NCBI RefSeq assembly: GCF_002188465.1
Contig: NZ_NINW01000041.1
Location: 62,001 to 126,000, forward strand
DNA: 64,000 bases
Reading direction: 5' to 3'
Source of the DNA: Pigmentiphaga sp. NML080357
GTDB lineage: Bacteria > Pseudomonadota > Gammaproteobacteria > Burkholderiales > Burkholderiaceae_B
Shown in pieces: positions 11,903 to 21,615 of this stretch. Within the stretch, counting starts at the first letter, position 1, and every line of letters starts with the position of its first letter. Both the position numbers and the translations under genes were made by a program. The notes under the pieces are model-generated. The model had not been told where the DNA came from. It saw nothing but the letters and a program-made list of their open reading frames with translations, and made no database searches.

Positions 11903-12757
11903 ATGTCCATGCCATTCTTCGCCTCCCGCCTGCTGCTCGCCGCCACCGCGCTGGCCGTCCTGCCCGCGCACGCCGAAAGCTTCATCCGCCGCCTGCTCGA
12001 CAAACCGGTCCCGGGCGGCGTCGCGGTCGTTCCCCTGGGGGACGCCCCGACCGCACCCGTAGTGACCTATCGCGACCGCAGGACGATGGTGCTGCGCGAG
12101 GATGCCGGCGAGTGGATCGCCGTCGTCGGCATTCCGCTCGACGCCCAGCCGGGGATCCAGCAGATCTCGGTACAGGGGGAAGGCGGATCGCGCGCGCTGG
12201 ATTTCCAGGTGCGGGACAAGACCTACGCGGCGCAGCACATCAAGCTCAAGAACAAGCGGCAGGTCAATCCCGATCCGGCGGACCTGGCCCGCATCGAAAA
12301 GGAAATGGCCGAGCAGGTCGCCGCCTACCGGACGTTCGGGGCCCACGGACCGAGCAACGTCATGTTTGACCGCCCGGTGAACGGGGGACGCCTCTCCAGC
12401 CCCTTCGGCCTGCGCCGGTTCTTCAACGGCGAGGCGCGCAACCCCCATTCCGGCCTGGACTTCGCCGTCCCCGCAGGAACGCCGGTCAGGGCGCCGGCCG
12501 CCGGGAAAGTAATACTGGTGGGAGATTATTTCTTCAACGGCAAGACGGTCTTCCTCGACCACGGACAGGGGCTCATCAGCATGTTCTGCCACCTGTCGGC
12601 GATCGACGTGCAGCCGGGCCAGGAAGTCGCGCGCGGCGGCGCCGTAGGACGCGTGGGCGCCACCGGACGCGCGACGGGCCCTCACCTGCACTGGAATGTG
12701 AGCTTGAACGACGTCCGGGTCGACCCCGCGATATTCATCGGCGCGTTCAAGCCCTGA
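11903..12757 (+). CDS. M23-family metallopeptidase, probable peptidoglycan endopeptidase
   Basis: A 284-residue exported protein. The N-terminus (MSMPFFASRLLLAATALAVL then PAHA) is a signal peptide; an in-frame ATG at 11852 would bury it. The C-terminal half is a LytM/M23 domain: the zinc ligands are in HSGLDFAVPAGTPV and in GPHLHWNV, with an intervening DHGQGLISMFCHLS strand. Family members cleave peptidoglycan cross-bridges or act as activators of amidases. The N-terminal domain (about 30-150) resembles the beta-rich domain preceding M23 in cell-wall hydrolases. It is likely periplasmic. It is convergent with the DUF4168 gene. Confidence 0.9.
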   Translation: MSMPFFASRLLLAATALAVLPAHAESFIRRLLDKPVPGGVAVVPLGDAPTAPVVTYRDRRTMVLREDAGEWIAVVGIPLDAQPGIQQISVQGEGGSRALDFQVRDKTYAAQHIKLKNKRQVNPDPADLARIEKEMAEQVAAYRTFGAHGPSNVMFDRPVNGGRLSSPFGLRRFFNGEARNPHSGLDFAVPAGTPVRAPAAGKVILVGDYFFNGKTVFLDHGQGLISMFCHLSAIDVQPGQEVARGGAVGRVGATGRATGPHLHWNVSLNDVRVDPAIFIGAFKP

Positions 12758-12787
12758 AGGGCCGCACGGGCGGCCCCCGCGCGGCCG

Positions 12788-13192
12788 CTATTTGGCCATG
12801 TCGCGGGCGCGCTGCGCGAGACCCGGATTCTGTTCCACCGCCTGGCCGATACCGTTGAACTCGTCCACGGTCAGGCCTTCCGCGTGCACCGCGTCGACCA
12901 TCTTCTCGTCGGCTTCCTTGTGCACCTGCTGCTGGGCGGCGGAATCCGGCGCCGCATGCAGCTTGGGCGTGTACTCCTGCGAGATCATCGCGACCTTTTG
13001 CGCGGCACTGACGAACTTGCGCAGTTGATCGTCGGAAACGCCCTGCGTGGGCAGGGGCTGCGACGGAGCGACGCCTTGTGAAGGGGCCGGCGCGGGGGCA
13101 GGCGCGGGCGCCTGCCCGGCCGGCTGGGCCAGGGCAGCCGACGCCATTGCGATCAGGCAGGCCCCCAGGGCCGGGACATATGCTCGTTTCAT
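12788..13192 (-). CDS. DUF4168-domain exported protein
   Basis: A 134-residue protein with a signal peptide (MKRAYVPALGACLIAMASAA, cleavage after LAQ), a Pro/Ala/Gln-rich linker (PAPAPAPAPSQG), and a helical domain beginning near SDDQLRKFVSAAQKVAMI and ending with FNGIGQAVEQNPGLAQR, the DUF4168 pattern. I chose the start after GGAGAGTGCC; an in-frame upstream ATG at 13225 lacks a ribosome site. Function is unknown; the family is predicted periplasmic. Confidence 0.85.
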   Translation of the reverse strand: MKRAYVPALGACLIAMASAALAQPAGQAPAPAPAPAPSQGVAPSQPLPTQGVSDDQLRKFVSAAQKVAMISQEYTPKLHAAPDSAAQQQVHKEADEKMVDAVHAEGLTVDEFNGIGQAVEQNPGLAQRARDMAK

Positions 13193-13461
13193 GGCACTCT
13201 CCAATTGGGTTCCTAGTACCCCCATGGTGCCAAAGCCTGGGAATCCGCAGGTTGCGGTGTGTATGCGTGGAAGGCGGCCGTGGCCTCACACCCCGTTACA
13301 TGCCGCGCCTGGGCGGCTTGCCGGCCACGCGCGGACGAGCCGGTACGCGGCGCGGCATGCGGGTGCGCGCGGCGCGAGGCCCGCAATTCCCATGGCGGCC
13401 AGCCGGCGGCGGGTGCCGCGCCACCGCTTACATTTGGTGGCGTATGGCCGGCAGGCCGCCG

Positions 13462-14949
13462 CTAATGCATGCCTGCCGACGCATCCTTGGCTGCGGGACG
13501 GCTCGTGCGGCCGATGGAGGTCGCGGGGATCCAGGCCGTTGCCGCCATGACCAGGAGCGAAATGGCCAGTACCGCCCAGAACGTCAGGTGCAGGGAATGC
13601 TGCATCGCCTGCTGGATGGCGGGGCTCGCGCCCGCCGCGGACTCCAGCGCGCCCTTCAGTTGTTCCGAAGTGATGGGCGTATCCACCATCGCGCGGGCCA
13701 ATCCGAAATTGAACACGGCGCCCAACGCGGTCGCGCCTATCGTGCTGCCCAGATTGCGCGCGAAGATGTTCGAGGCCGTAGCGCTCCCGCGCTCGGAGAC
13801 GTCGACGATCTCCTGGATGAGCACTAGCGAGCACACGCCCATGAACCCCATGCCGAGGCCGACCACCAGCGACCCGGCGCCGGCCAGCACCGGCGAGTTG
13901 TCCGGCGCGAGCAGCAGGAACGCACAGGCGCCCAGCGGAACCAGGATACTGCCGGCGATCATCATGGTGCGCAGACCATAGCGGGGAAAGACCTTGGCGG
14001 CCACCGTGGAACCGACAGGCCAGCCCACCATGATCATGGTCAGCGCCAGACCCGCCACCACGGGCGTGCGATGCTGCACGCCCTGCACGTACATGGGCAG
14101 GAACGTCGTCAATCCCATGATGACCATGCTGCCCAGCAACATGGCGGCATTGGCCGCGGCGACCGGCCGCCTTCCCCACAGCGCGAACGACACCATGGGG
14201 TCCGCCGCCCGCCGCTCCTGCAGGACGAACAGGACGAGGAGGACGACGAAGGCGCCCAACGCGATCCAGGCCCGGGTCGCCTGCCCATCGCCCGCATCGG
14301 TCAATGCGATCATCAGCGCGGCCACGGCGGCGGTAAAGAGCGCGGCGCCCGGCACGTCGATGGACATCGGGCGCCGCTCGCGATGCTCATGGAGGAAGAA
14401 CACGAATCCGGCAGTGGCGAGCAGGGCCAGCGGCAGGTTCATCCAGAATATCCACGACCACGAGAACTGGTGGATGATCAAGGCCCCGAGCATGGGCCCG
14501 AGGACCCCGGATATCGCCCAAACGCTGGCGAGATAGCCCTGTATCTTGCCGCGCTCTTGCACCGGATACAGGTCTGCGACGATGGTCATGCCCACCGGCT
14601 GTATCGCGCCGGCGCCGATGCCCTGGATCAGCCGGAACACGATCATCGAAGGCATGGACCAGGCAAAGCCGGCCAGGACCGATCCCAGCAGGAACACGGC
14701 GATGCCGGCCAGCATCATGGGCTTGCGGCCGTAGATATCGGACAGCTTGCCGAACACCACCGTCATCGCGGTCTGGGTCAGCAGGAACGAGGCAAATACC
14801 CAGCTGTAGAGCTTCAGTCCCCCGAGATCGGCCGCGATCTGCGGCATGGCGGTGGCGACGATGGTCGCCTCGATGGCGATCATGAACATCGAAGCCATCA
14901 CCGACGCGATGACCAGGGGACGCGAAGAACGTGTAACGGAGGAAGACAC
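13462..14949 (-). CDS. MFS transporter, DHA2 (EmrB/QacA-like) drug efflux family
   Basis: About 495 residues with roughly 14 hydrophobic segments. MFS signatures include GKLSDIYGRKPMMLAG in the first cytoplasmic loop and the motif-C-like SGVLGPMLGALI, supporting a proton-driven drug exporter. The start is uncertain: I prefer the GTG at 14949 (VSSSVTRSSRP then the first helix), but the frame is open to an ATG at 15027 whose extension (rich in Pro and Tyr) does not look like an MFS N-terminus. No adjacent regulator gene is evident. The 269-base spacer downstream, to the DUF4168 gene, holds no gene I can support. Confidence 0.9.
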   Translation of the reverse strand: MSSSVTRSSRPLVIASVMASMFMIAIEATIVATAMPQIAADLGGLKLYSWVFASFLLTQTAMTVVFGKLSDIYGRKPMMLAGIAVFLLGSVLAGFAWSMPSMIVFRLIQGIGAGAIQPVGMTIVADLYPVQERGKIQGYLASVWAISGVLGPMLGALIIHQFSWSWIFWMNLPLALLATAGFVFFLHEHRERRPMSIDVPGAALFTAAVAALMIALTDAGDGQATRAWIALGAFVVLLVLFVLQERRAADPMVSFALWGRRPVAAANAAMLLGSMVIMGLTTFLPMYVQGVQHRTPVVAGLALTMIMVGWPVGSTVAAKVFPRYGLRTMMIAGSILVPLGACAFLLLAPDNSPVLAGAGSLVVGLGMGFMGVCSLVLIQEIVDVSERGSATASNIFARNLGSTIGATALGAVFNFGLARAMVDTPITSEQLKGALESAAGASPAIQQAMQHSLHLTFWAVLAISLLVMAATAWIPATSIGRTSRPAAKDASAGMH

Positions 14950-15162
14950 GATGGGAATCCGTGCGGGTGGAAGGGGACAGGGCACAACCTGGCGAGTGTA
15001 GAGCACCGGGGGATATCCCGGAAACATGCGGAGTCAGGCGTTTGTCAGGAAACCGGGCGCCGCGCTTGGTCGGCGTCATCATCCTGGTATACGCTTGGGC
15101 GGCACGCACTGCGCACGGGCCACGCCCGCATCGTAACGTTCCACCGCGCCAAGGAGATACGC

Positions 15163-15615
15163 ATGTCGATCACCAAGCCCCATTTCGCCGCACTGGCCCT
15201 GAGCCTGTTCATCGGCATCCCGGCCGCCCAGGCCCAGCTCCTGGATTCCGTCAAAGGCGCGCTGGGCGGCGGCCAGCAGTCGGGCGGCGGGGAAGGTTCG
15301 CTGCTCGGCGGACTGGGCGGCGCGTCGCTGCCCTCGCTGGGATCGGTGGGCACCGGCAACATCGCGGGCGTCCTGGGCTATTGCGCCAAGAACAATTACC
15401 TGGGCGGCGGCGCCGCATCGGTCAAGGACAAATTGCTGGGCAAGCTTGGCGGAGAACGGCAAGCCAGCGCGGACCCCGGCTACCAGGAGGGCCTCAGCGG
15501 CATCCTGGGCGGCAACAGTGGCAAGAAGGTGGAACTCGGCGGCGGCGGGCTCAAGCAGCAGATCACCGAAAAGGTCTGCGACCAGGTCCTGGAGTATGGG
15601 CAATCGCTGCTTTGA
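15163..15615 (+). CDS. DUF2501 (YjjA-like) exported protein
   Basis: A 150-residue protein with a signal peptide ending ...PAAQAQ, then a Gly/Ser-rich segment (LGGGQQSGGGEGSLLGGLGG). A C-terminal domain follows with CAKNNYLGG and VCDQVLEYGQSLL, the two cysteines suggesting a disulfide in the periplasm. This is the DUF2501/YjjA layout; function is unknown. A ribosome site AAGGAGATACGC precedes the ATG. Twenty-two bases later a second small gene follows on the same strand. Confidence 0.85.
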   Translation: MSITKPHFAALALSLFIGIPAAQAQLLDSVKGALGGGQQSGGGEGSLLGGLGGASLPSLGSVGTGNIAGVLGYCAKNNYLGGGAASVKDKLLGKLGGERQASADPGYQEGLSGILGGNSGKKVELGGGGLKQQITEKVCDQVLEYGQSLL

Positions 15616-15637
15616 AGACGCGAACAAAGGAGCCGCT

Positions 15638-15961
15638 ATGCGACATCACGACGCCAGCAAGTTGACGCAACGGTGGAACGCGCCCCCGGGCAGTCCTCCT
15701 CCTGCCCCGCTACTCGTGGAGGATTCGCTACCCGACGCCGAGAACAGGATCGGCACCCAGGCGAGCCTGCGCAGCGCCGCCGATCCGGCCGTGCTGGTCT
15801 ACGCCACCTTGCGCGAACGGGTTTCTCTCGAATTCACCGCGGAGATCACGGGTTTCAGCAACGGCGCTTCGCAATTCGACGGGATGGCGATAGGCGACAG
15901 CATCTCGTTCGACGAAAGCTACGTCGTCCGGTTCGGTGCGGACAGCCCCGGCAACGCCTAG
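15638..15961 (+). CDS. Hypothetical protein
   Basis: A 107-residue protein with a good ribosome site (AAAGGAGCC) before ATG. The N-terminal third is Pro-rich and probably disordered. The rest has alternating hydrophobic residues (VSLEFTAEITGFSNG, IGDSISFDESYVVRF) consistent with a small beta-rich domain. I do not recognise a family. It lies 22 bases after the DUF2501 gene and may be cotranscribed with it. Confidence 0.7.
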   Translation: MRHHDASKLTQRWNAPPGSPPPAPLLVEDSLPDAENRIGTQASLRSAADPAVLVYATLRERVSLEFTAEITGFSNGASQFDGMAIGDSISFDESYVVRFGADSPGNA

Positions 15962-15981
15962 CGAGCGGCCCCCGGGGCGCC

Positions 15982-16377
15982 TCAGGGCACGTGGCAGACC
16001 GCTTCGATGTTGTATCCGTCCGGGTCCAGCACGAAAGCGGCGTAGTAGTCGGCGTGGTAGCGCGGCCGCAGGCCCGGGGGGCCGTTGCTGCGGCCGCCCG
16101 CCGCGAGCGCCGCGCGGTAGAAGGCATCCACTTCGTCGCGGCTGGCGGCGCGAAAGGCGACATGGGACGGCGGGTCGAGCACCTTGCCCAGCGCGATGAA
16201 AAAATCGCCGGCCGGATCCTCGCCCACCACTCTGGCCTTGTGTCCGAACACCGCCATGTCGGATTCCCGTTTCCTGGCCTCGTATCCCAATGGCGCGAGC
16301 GCCTCGAGATAGAAAGCCATGCTGCGATCGAAGTCAGCGCTGGTGCGCGACCTGGTCACCGAGATTGCGCCGCCCAA
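15982..16377 (-). CDS. VOC-family (glyoxalase/bleomycin-resistance fold) protein, start uncertain
   Basis: The C-terminal 120 residues form a recognisable VOC domain: FDRSMAFYLEALAPLGYE, AFRAASRDEVDAFYRAALAAGG, and ADYYAAFVLDPDGYNIEAVCH, the last carrying the metal-site Glu. VOC proteins bind divalent metals and catalyse isomerisations or ring cleavage, or bind drugs. The N-terminus is odd: instead of a typical His-containing first strand it reads AISVTRSRTSADFDRS, and no ATG with a ribosome site lies near. I used a TTG at 16377; the nearest upstream ATG (16467) would overlap the start of the divergent regulator. A small indel in the first strand is possible. Confidence 0.7.
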   Translation of the reverse strand: MGGAISVTRSRTSADFDRSMAFYLEALAPLGYEARKRESDMAVFGHKARVVGEDPAGDFFIALGKVLDPPSHVAFRAASRDEVDAFYRAALAAGGRSNGPPGLRPRYHADYYAAFVLDPDGYNIEAVCHVP

Positions 16378-16465
16378 GGAACGATTGTTCGCCGGAGAAG
16401 ACGACGATGACGAGTGATCGACTCGGCGCCATGCATACGCTCCGCTTTCCGGGACGAGGCGCGGC

Positions 16466-17011
16466 ATGAGCGAGCGCAAACGCGACGGCATCGTGGAGGG
16501 CGGCGGCGAGCGCCTGCGCATCCTGTCCTCCGCGCACCTGGCCACCGGTCCGCATGCCGAGCTGTCCGAGCTGGAGTTCGGCCTCATCATCGCCCACAAC
16601 GCCTTCAGCCGCTGGGTGGTGCGCTGCATGGCGGCGGCGGGCGAGGCCGAACTCGCCATCACCGACGTACTGGTGTTGCATCACGTGCATCACCGCAAGC
16701 GCGGCAAGAAGCTCGCCGACATCTGCTTCACCCTCAATTACGAAGACACGCACGTCATCAATTATTCGCTCAAGAAACTGGCCGGCATGGGCCTGGTGCG
16801 CGGCGAGAAGATCGGCAAGGAGGTCTTCTACGCCACCACCGCCGAAGGCGCCGCCCTGATCGAGCGTTTCCGCGACGTACGCGGCCGCTGCCTGCTTCCC
16901 AGTATCGAAGGCGAACTGGCGGACGATGCCTCCCTGTCCGACGTGGCGCGCCGCCTGCGCATGCTCTCGGGCCTCTACGACCAAGCCGCGCGCGCGGCCT
17001 CATCGCTATGA
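16466..17011 (+). CDS. MarR-like winged-helix transcriptional regulator
   Basis: A 181-residue protein with a winged-helix core (about 60-150): [26 protein letters not shown] is the recognition-helix region and [21 protein letters not shown] the wing. It overlaps the 5-oxoprolinase gene by ATGA, so the two are translationally coupled and it very likely controls that operon. Its ligand is unknown; the link to a hydantoinase/oxoprolinase suggests a cyclic amide or amino-acid derivative. Confidence 0.82.
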   Translation: MSERKRDGIVEGGGERLRILSSAHLATGPHAELSELEFGLIIAHNAFSRWVVRCMAAAGEAELAITDVLVLHHVHHRKRGKKLADICFTLNYEDTHVINYSLKKLAGMGLVRGEKIGKEVFYATTAEGAALIERFRDVRGRCLLPSIEGELADDASLSDVARRLRMLSGLYDQAARAASSL

Positions 17012-20000
17012 CCGCTTCCTCCCGTCCCTCCCTCCCCGACGATGCCCGCTGGGAATTCTGGATCGATCGCGGCGGCACTTTCACCGACGTGATCGGACGC
17101 CGCCCGGACGGCTCGCTGACCACGGCCAAGCTCCTGTCGGAGAATCCGGGCCGCTACGAGGACGCCGCCGTGGAAGGCATCCGCCGGCTGCTCGGACTCG
17201 CGCCCGGCGAACCGGTCCCCGCCGAACGCATCGAGGTGGTCCGCATGGGCACCACCGTCGCCACCAATGCGCTGCTCGAGCGCAAGGGCGAACGCGTGCT
17301 GCTGGCAGTCACCCGCGGTTTTCGCGACGCGCTGCGCATCGCCTACCAGAACCGGCCGCGCCTGTTCGATCGCGAGATCGTGCTGCCCGAGCAGCTCGCG
17401 AGCCGCGTGGTGGAAATCGACGAGCGGCTGGCGGCCGATGGCAGTGTCGCCGCACCGCTGGACGAGCGCCAAGCCCGCGCCGAATTGGCCGATGGGCGCG
17501 CCCAGGGCTACCACGCCGTCGCCATCGCGCTGATGCACGGCTATCGCAACCCCGCGCACGAACTGCGCCTGGCGGATATCGCACGCGAGCTCGGCTACAC
17601 CCAGGTCTCGGTCTCGCATGCCGTCTCGCCGCTGATCCGCTTCATCGCCCGCGGCGACACGACCGTCGTCGACGCGTATCTATCGCCGGTACTGCGCCGC
17701 TACGTCGACCGTGTTTCCGCGGCGCTGCCCGGGGTGAGGCTGCAATTCATGCAATCGAGCGGCGGCCTGACCGACGCGCGCGCCTTCCAGGGCAAGGACT
17801 CGGTATTGTCCGGCCCGGCGGGCGGCATCGTCGGCATGGCCGGCGTGTCCGCCGCGGCGGGTTTCGACCGGGTGATCGGATTCGACATGGGCGGCACCTC
17901 GACCGACGTTTCCCACTATGCGGGCGAGTACGAGCGCACCTTCGACACGCTGGTGGCGGGGGTACGGCTGCGCGCGCCCATGATGAGCATCCATACCGTG
18001 GCGGCCGGAGGCGGCTCCATTCTGCGCTTCGACGGCACCCGGCTGCGGGTGGGTCCGGAATCGGCCGGCGCCGACCCCGGGCCGGCCTGCTACCGGCGCG
18101 GCGGGCCGCTGACCGTCACCGATGCCAACGTGATGCTGGGCCGTATCCAGCCGGCCCACTTCCCCGCCGTGTTCGGTCCCGACGGCAACCAGCCGCTCGA
18201 CGCCGAGGTGGTGCGTGCGCGCTTTGCCGAGCTGGCCGAGGAAGTCTCCCGCGCCACCGGCCGTCCCACCACGCCCGAATCGCTGGCGCGGGGATTCCTC
18301 GAGATCGCGGTCACCAACATGGCCAACGCGATCAAGCTGATTTCCGTCCAGCGCGGCTACGACATCACCCGCTATACGCTCACCACCTTCGGCGGCGCGG
18401 GCGGGCAACACGCATGCGCCGTGGCCGACGCGCTCGCCATGCCGCGCGTGCTGATCCACCCGCTCGCCGGCGTGCTTTCCGCCTATGGCATGGGCCTGGC
18501 GGTCGCCACCGCGGTGCGCGAGCGCTCGGTCGAACGACGCTTCGATGCCGCGGGCCAGGCCGAAGTCCGCCGCGTGCTCGACGAACTGGGTGCGGCAGCG
18601 CGCGACGAGCTGCTGGCCCAGGGCTGCGGCAGGGCCGACGTGCGGATAGCCAAACGTGTGTACCTGCGCTATGAGGGCACCGACACCGCCCTGCCCGTCC
18701 CGCTGGGCGAAGCGGCCACGATGCAGGCGGATTTCGAGCGTACCTACCGGCAACGGTTCGCCTTCCTGATGCCGGACCGGGCGCTCGTGATCGATTCGGC
18801 CGTGGCCGAAGCCACGGCCGACACCGGCCCGCAGGGCTCTCGCGCCGCGAGCTTCGTCCGGTCCGCGCGCCAGGCCGGCACCCGGCTGGAGCCCGCGGGC
18901 CGCGTCGCCGTGCACGCCGACGAGCAGTGGCAGGACGCCCCGCTCTACGCCGCGGCGGACCTGCGGGCGGGCGATGCCGTCGAAGGCCCCGCCATCATTT
19001 CCGACGCCAACGCCACCACGGTGGTCGACCCCGGCTGGCGCGCCACGGCCTCGGCCGGCGGCGACATCGTGCTCGAACGCTCGCGCCCGCGCCCGCAACG
19101 CCGCGCCGTCGGCACCGAGGCCGACCCGGTCATGCTGGAGATCTTCAACAATCTGTTCATGTCCATTGCCGAGCAGATGGGCTGGCGCCTGCAGAACACC
19201 GCGCACTCGGTCAACATCAAGGAGCGGCTGGACTTCTCGTGCGCGATCTTCGACGCGCAAGGCGACCTGGTGGCCAACGCGCCCCATATCCCGGTGCACC
19301 TTGGATCCATGGGAGCCAGCATCCGCGCGGTCATCGACGCCAGCCGAGGCACGCTGCAACCAGGCGACGTATATGTGCTCAACGACCCGTATGCGGGCGG
19401 CACCCACCTGCCCGACGTCACGGTGATCACGCCCATCTTCGACGAGGCCGGCACCAAGGTGCTGTTCTACGTCGGCTCGCGCGGCCACCACGCCGACATC
19501 GGCGGCCTGACTCCGGGATCCATGCCGCCCGATTCGCGCACCATCGACGACGAAGGCGTGCTGATCACGAACTTCCTCCTGGTGCGCGACGGTCGAATGC
19601 GCGAGACGGAAATGCGCGAGCTCTTGGCCAATGCGCGCCATCCCGCCCGCAACATCGACCAGAACATCGCCGACCTGCGTGCCCAAGTGGCCGCCAACGA
19701 AAAAGGCCGCGAGGAGCTCATGGCGATGGTGCGCTACTTCGGCCTGGACGTGGTGCAAGCCTACATGGGGCACGTGCAGGACAACGCCGAAGAGTCGGTG
19801 CGGCGCGCCATCAGCCGGCTGCGCGACGGCCGGTTTGCCGTATCGCTCGACAACGGCGCACAGGTCCGCGTGGCCGTCACCGTGGACCACGCCGCACGCA
19901 GCGCCACGCTGGACTTCACCGGCACCTCGGCGCAGTTGCCCAACAACTTCAACGCCCCCCGCGCAGTGACGTCGGCCGCGGTGCTCTATGTCTTCCGCAC

Positions 20001-20679
20001 CTTGCTCGACGAAGACATCCCCATGAACGCCGGAGGCTTGAAACCGCTCACCATCGTGGTACCGGAAGGCTCCATGCTCAATCCGCGCTATCCGGCGGCC
20101 GTCGTGGCCGGCAACGTCGAGACTTCCACCTGCGTCACGAACGCGCTCTACGGCGCGCTGGGCATCATGGCCAGCAGCCAGCCGACCATGAACAACCTGA
20201 CCTTCGGCAACGCCCGCCATCAGTACTACGAGACCATTTCGGGCGGGTCGGGCGCGGGCGGCAGATTCGACGAGGGCGGCGCCCTGGTCGGCGGGTTCGA
20301 CGGCACCTCGGTCGTGCAAACCCACATGACCAATTCCCGGCTGACCGACCCCGAAGTGCTGGAATTGCGTTTCCCGGTTCGGCTGGAACGCTACGAGATC
20401 CGCCACGGATCGGGAGGGACCGGACGCTGGCGTGGGGGCGACGGGGGGGTACGCACGCTACGGTTCCTGGAGCCCATGACGGTGTCGCTGCTGGCCAACG
20501 GCTGGCGCCATCCGGCGTTCGGACTGGCGGGCGGCCAGCCCGGCGCGCCGGGACTGGCGCGCGTGCTGCGGACCGACGGCCGTGTCGAATCGCTGGACCA
20601 TGCTGACCGGGCCGAGCTGCAAGCGGGCGACAGGGTGGAAATCGAAACGCCGGGCGGCGGAGGCTACGGCACCGCGTGA
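17008..20679 (+). CDS. 5-oxoprolinase / hydantoinase, fused HyuA-HyuB (ATP-hydrolysing)
   Basis: A 1223-residue fusion. Residues up to about 690 form the HyuA-like ATPase half, with [18 protein letters not shown] near the start and [16 protein letters not shown] in the middle. The remainder is the HyuB half ([25 protein letters not shown]-type metal region, [18 protein letters not shown]). Members open 5-oxoproline or hydantoins using ATP; fused forms of about 1200 residues are usual for 5-oxoprolinase (pyroglutamate to glutamate). The exact substrate cannot be fixed from sequence. The start overlaps the stop of the upstream MarR-like gene; the ATG at 17008 gives the expected N-terminus. Confidence 0.93.
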   Translation: MTASSRPSLPDDARWEFWIDRGGTFTDVIGRRPDGSLTTAKLLSENPGRYEDAAVEGIRRLLGLAPGEPVPAERIEVVRMGTTVATNALLERKGERVLLAVTRGFRDALRIAYQNRPRLFDREIVLPEQLASRVVEIDERLAADGSVAAPLDERQARAELADGRAQGYHAVAIALMHGYRNPAHELRLADIARELGYTQVSVSHAVSPLIRFIARGDTTVVDAYLSPVLRRYVDRVSAALPGVRLQFMQSSGGLTDARAFQGKDSVLSGPAGGIVGMAGVSAAAGFDRVIGFDMGGTSTDVSHYAGEYERTFDTLVAGVRLRAPMMSIHTVAAGGGSILRFDGTRLRVGPESAGADPGPACYRRGGPLTVTDANVMLGRIQPAHFPAVFGPDGNQPLDAEVVRARFAELAEEVSRATGRPTTPESLARGFLEIAVTNMANAIKLISVQRGYDITRYTLTTFGGAGGQHACAVADALAMPRVLIHPLAGVLSAYGMGLAVATAVRERSVERRFDAAGQAEVRRVLDELGAAARDELLAQGCGRADVRIAKRVYLRYEGTDTALPVPLGEAATMQADFERTYRQRFAFLMPDRALVIDSAVAEATADTGPQGSRAASFVRSARQAGTRLEPAGRVAVHADEQWQDAPLYAAADLRAGDAVEGPAIISDANATTVVDPGWRATASAGGDIVLERSRPRPQRRAVGTEADPVMLEIFNNLFMSIAEQMGWRLQNTAHSVNIKERLDFSCAIFDAQGDLVANAPHIPVHLGSMGASIRAVIDASRGTLQPGDVYVLNDPYAGGTHLPDVTVITPIFDEAGTKVLFYVGSRGHHADIGGLTPGSMPPDSRTIDDEGVLITNFLLVRDGRMRETEMRELLANARHPARNIDQNIADLRAQVAANEKGREELMAMVRYFGLDVVQAYMGHVQDNAEESVRRAISRLRDGRFAVSLDNGAQVRVAVTVDHAARSATLDFTGTSAQLPNNFNAPRAVTSAAVLYVFRTLLDEDIPMNAGGLKPLTIVVPEGSMLNPRYPAAVVAGNVETSTCVTNALYGALGIMASSQPTMNNLTFGNARHQYYETISGGSGAGGRFDEGGALVGGFDGTSVVQTHMTNSRLTDPEVLELRFPVRLERYEIRHGSGGTGRWRGGDGGVRTLRFLEPMTVSLLANGWRHPAFGLAGGQPGAPGLARVLRTDGRVESLDHADRAELQAGDRVEIETPGGGGYGTA

Positions 20680-20727
20680 CGCTGCGTCCCCGGCGTCTCG
20701 CCGGGCCCTCTCAGGCAGCTGCCGTCG

Positions 20728-20913
20728 CTATTTGGACCGTTCCCGGTCGAGGTCCTGCACCTGGCGCCGAGGGTCCTCGTTCTTGAATCCGCCATAGCTG
20801 CTCTGGCCGGGATCGGCGCTGCGGCTGCGGATCTTGTCGCCGTGCTTCTTGGCATGCGCCCCGGTGTCGGGTTTCGCGAGCCGGTCTGTGCCGGGTTGCT
20901 TCGTATCGGTCAT
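20728..20913 (-). CDS. Small charged hypothetical protein
   Basis: A 61-residue, strongly hydrophilic protein rich in Lys, Arg, Asp and Gln (TDRLAKPDTGAHAKKHGDK, then YGGFKNEDPRRQVQDLDRER), with no hydrophobic core, so probably disordered. The start is set by GGGAGAGCATC before ATG; the frame extends further upstream without another good ribosome site. I do not recognise a family. It is convergent with the oxoprolinase gene. Confidence 0.7.
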   Translation of the reverse strand: MTDTKQPGTDRLAKPDTGAHAKKHGDKIRSRSADPGQSSYGGFKNEDPRRQVQDLDRERSK

Positions 20914-21097
20914 GATGCTCTCCCTGACGAACGAAGCGGCTACGCCGCAAGCACCGTTCCCAGGAAAGCGGGTTCTGCCCCTGCCATCGCCTCGAGGCAA
21001 CATAGACGAATCCTAGGGGCGTATTTCATTTAATCAATTGGCCGCGCAGGAGAGTACCCACTATCATGGCAAGCATTTGCCATAACTACGACGTTGG

Positions 21098-21199
21098 ATG
21101 GACCCCATGCTTCTGGGAGTATTGCTGGTCTGGGTGGCCTGTGCGCTGTTGGTCGTGTACACGGTAGAACGCAAGAGAAAAAAACAAGACGCCGCGTAA
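21098..21199 (+). CDS. Candidate one-helix small membrane protein
   Basis: A 33-codon ORF that starts MDPMLLGVLLVW, continues as a single hydrophobic helix (to about residue 21) and ends in a basic tail (ERKRKKQDAA). This is the layout of many small bacterial inner-membrane proteins with the tail in the cytoplasm. ATGs at 21098 and 21107 are both possible. The ribosome site is weak, so translation is unproven. The surrounding spacer is AT-richer than the neighbouring genes, consistent with a promoter. Confidence 0.45.
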   Translation: MDPMLLGVLLVWVACALLVVYTVERKRKKQDAA

Positions 21200-21249
21200 C
21201 CCATCCCGCCGGGGCGGTAACCATTCCCGCATCCGCCCGCATCCTCTCG

Positions 21250-21423
21250 TTACAAGCAGCCGACGGCAAAGCTGGCGAGCAGCCGCGACTCCGGCACGCC
21301 TCCCGAATGGCAGGCGAGGCGAAGAATCGCCGCATTGAGAAAGCAGACGATCAAGAAGGCAACGAGTACACGCAAGAACCGTTTGAGCAACGGTCGTCCG
21401 GGCTCGGCGTAGGAGCTTTCCAT
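21250..21423 (-). CDS. Candidate small single-pass membrane protein
   Basis: A 57-residue ORF starting MESSYAEPGRPLLKRF, followed by one long hydrophobic helix (LRVLVAFLIVCFLNAAILRL) and a short tail (CHSGGVPESRLLASF). Positive residues before the helix predict an N-in orientation. Upstream (higher coordinates, about 21424-21480) the DNA is strikingly AT-rich for this chromosome, as expected for a promoter. No family is recognised. The remaining 190 bases up to the phosphoesterase gene hold no other gene I can support. Confidence 0.5.
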   Translation of the reverse strand: MESSYAEPGRPLLKRFLRVLVAFLIVCFLNAAILRLACHSGGVPESRLLASFAVGCL

Positions 21424-21615
21424 AGCATTTTTGTTATTGATTCTAATTGCTAAATACGTTACAGCATCCTGCATTTATTCGCAATTATGGGGCTAACAAC
21501 AATAGCCTAGGACCGGACCCCGAAAACCTCTTTCTCCAGCACGCTCCTTCAACCGCTGGCCGCAATGGCCGCGTCACAAAGTCTCCCTAAGCTGCGCCGC
21601 TTTCGGGAGAAAAGT

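Noticed and set aside
17680-20406. Long minus-strand frame (about 900 codons) opposite the 5-oxoprolinase
   Set aside because: Antisense shadow of a GC-rich gene; no domain, no promoter, and the opposite strand is clearly coding.
21066-21167. Short ORF with a better ribosome site (AGGAGAG) than the overlapping membrane ORF at 21098
   Set aside because: Its 33-residue product is rich in Trp and Cys with no sensible fold; the overlapping frame gives a clean helix. It could still be a leader peptide.
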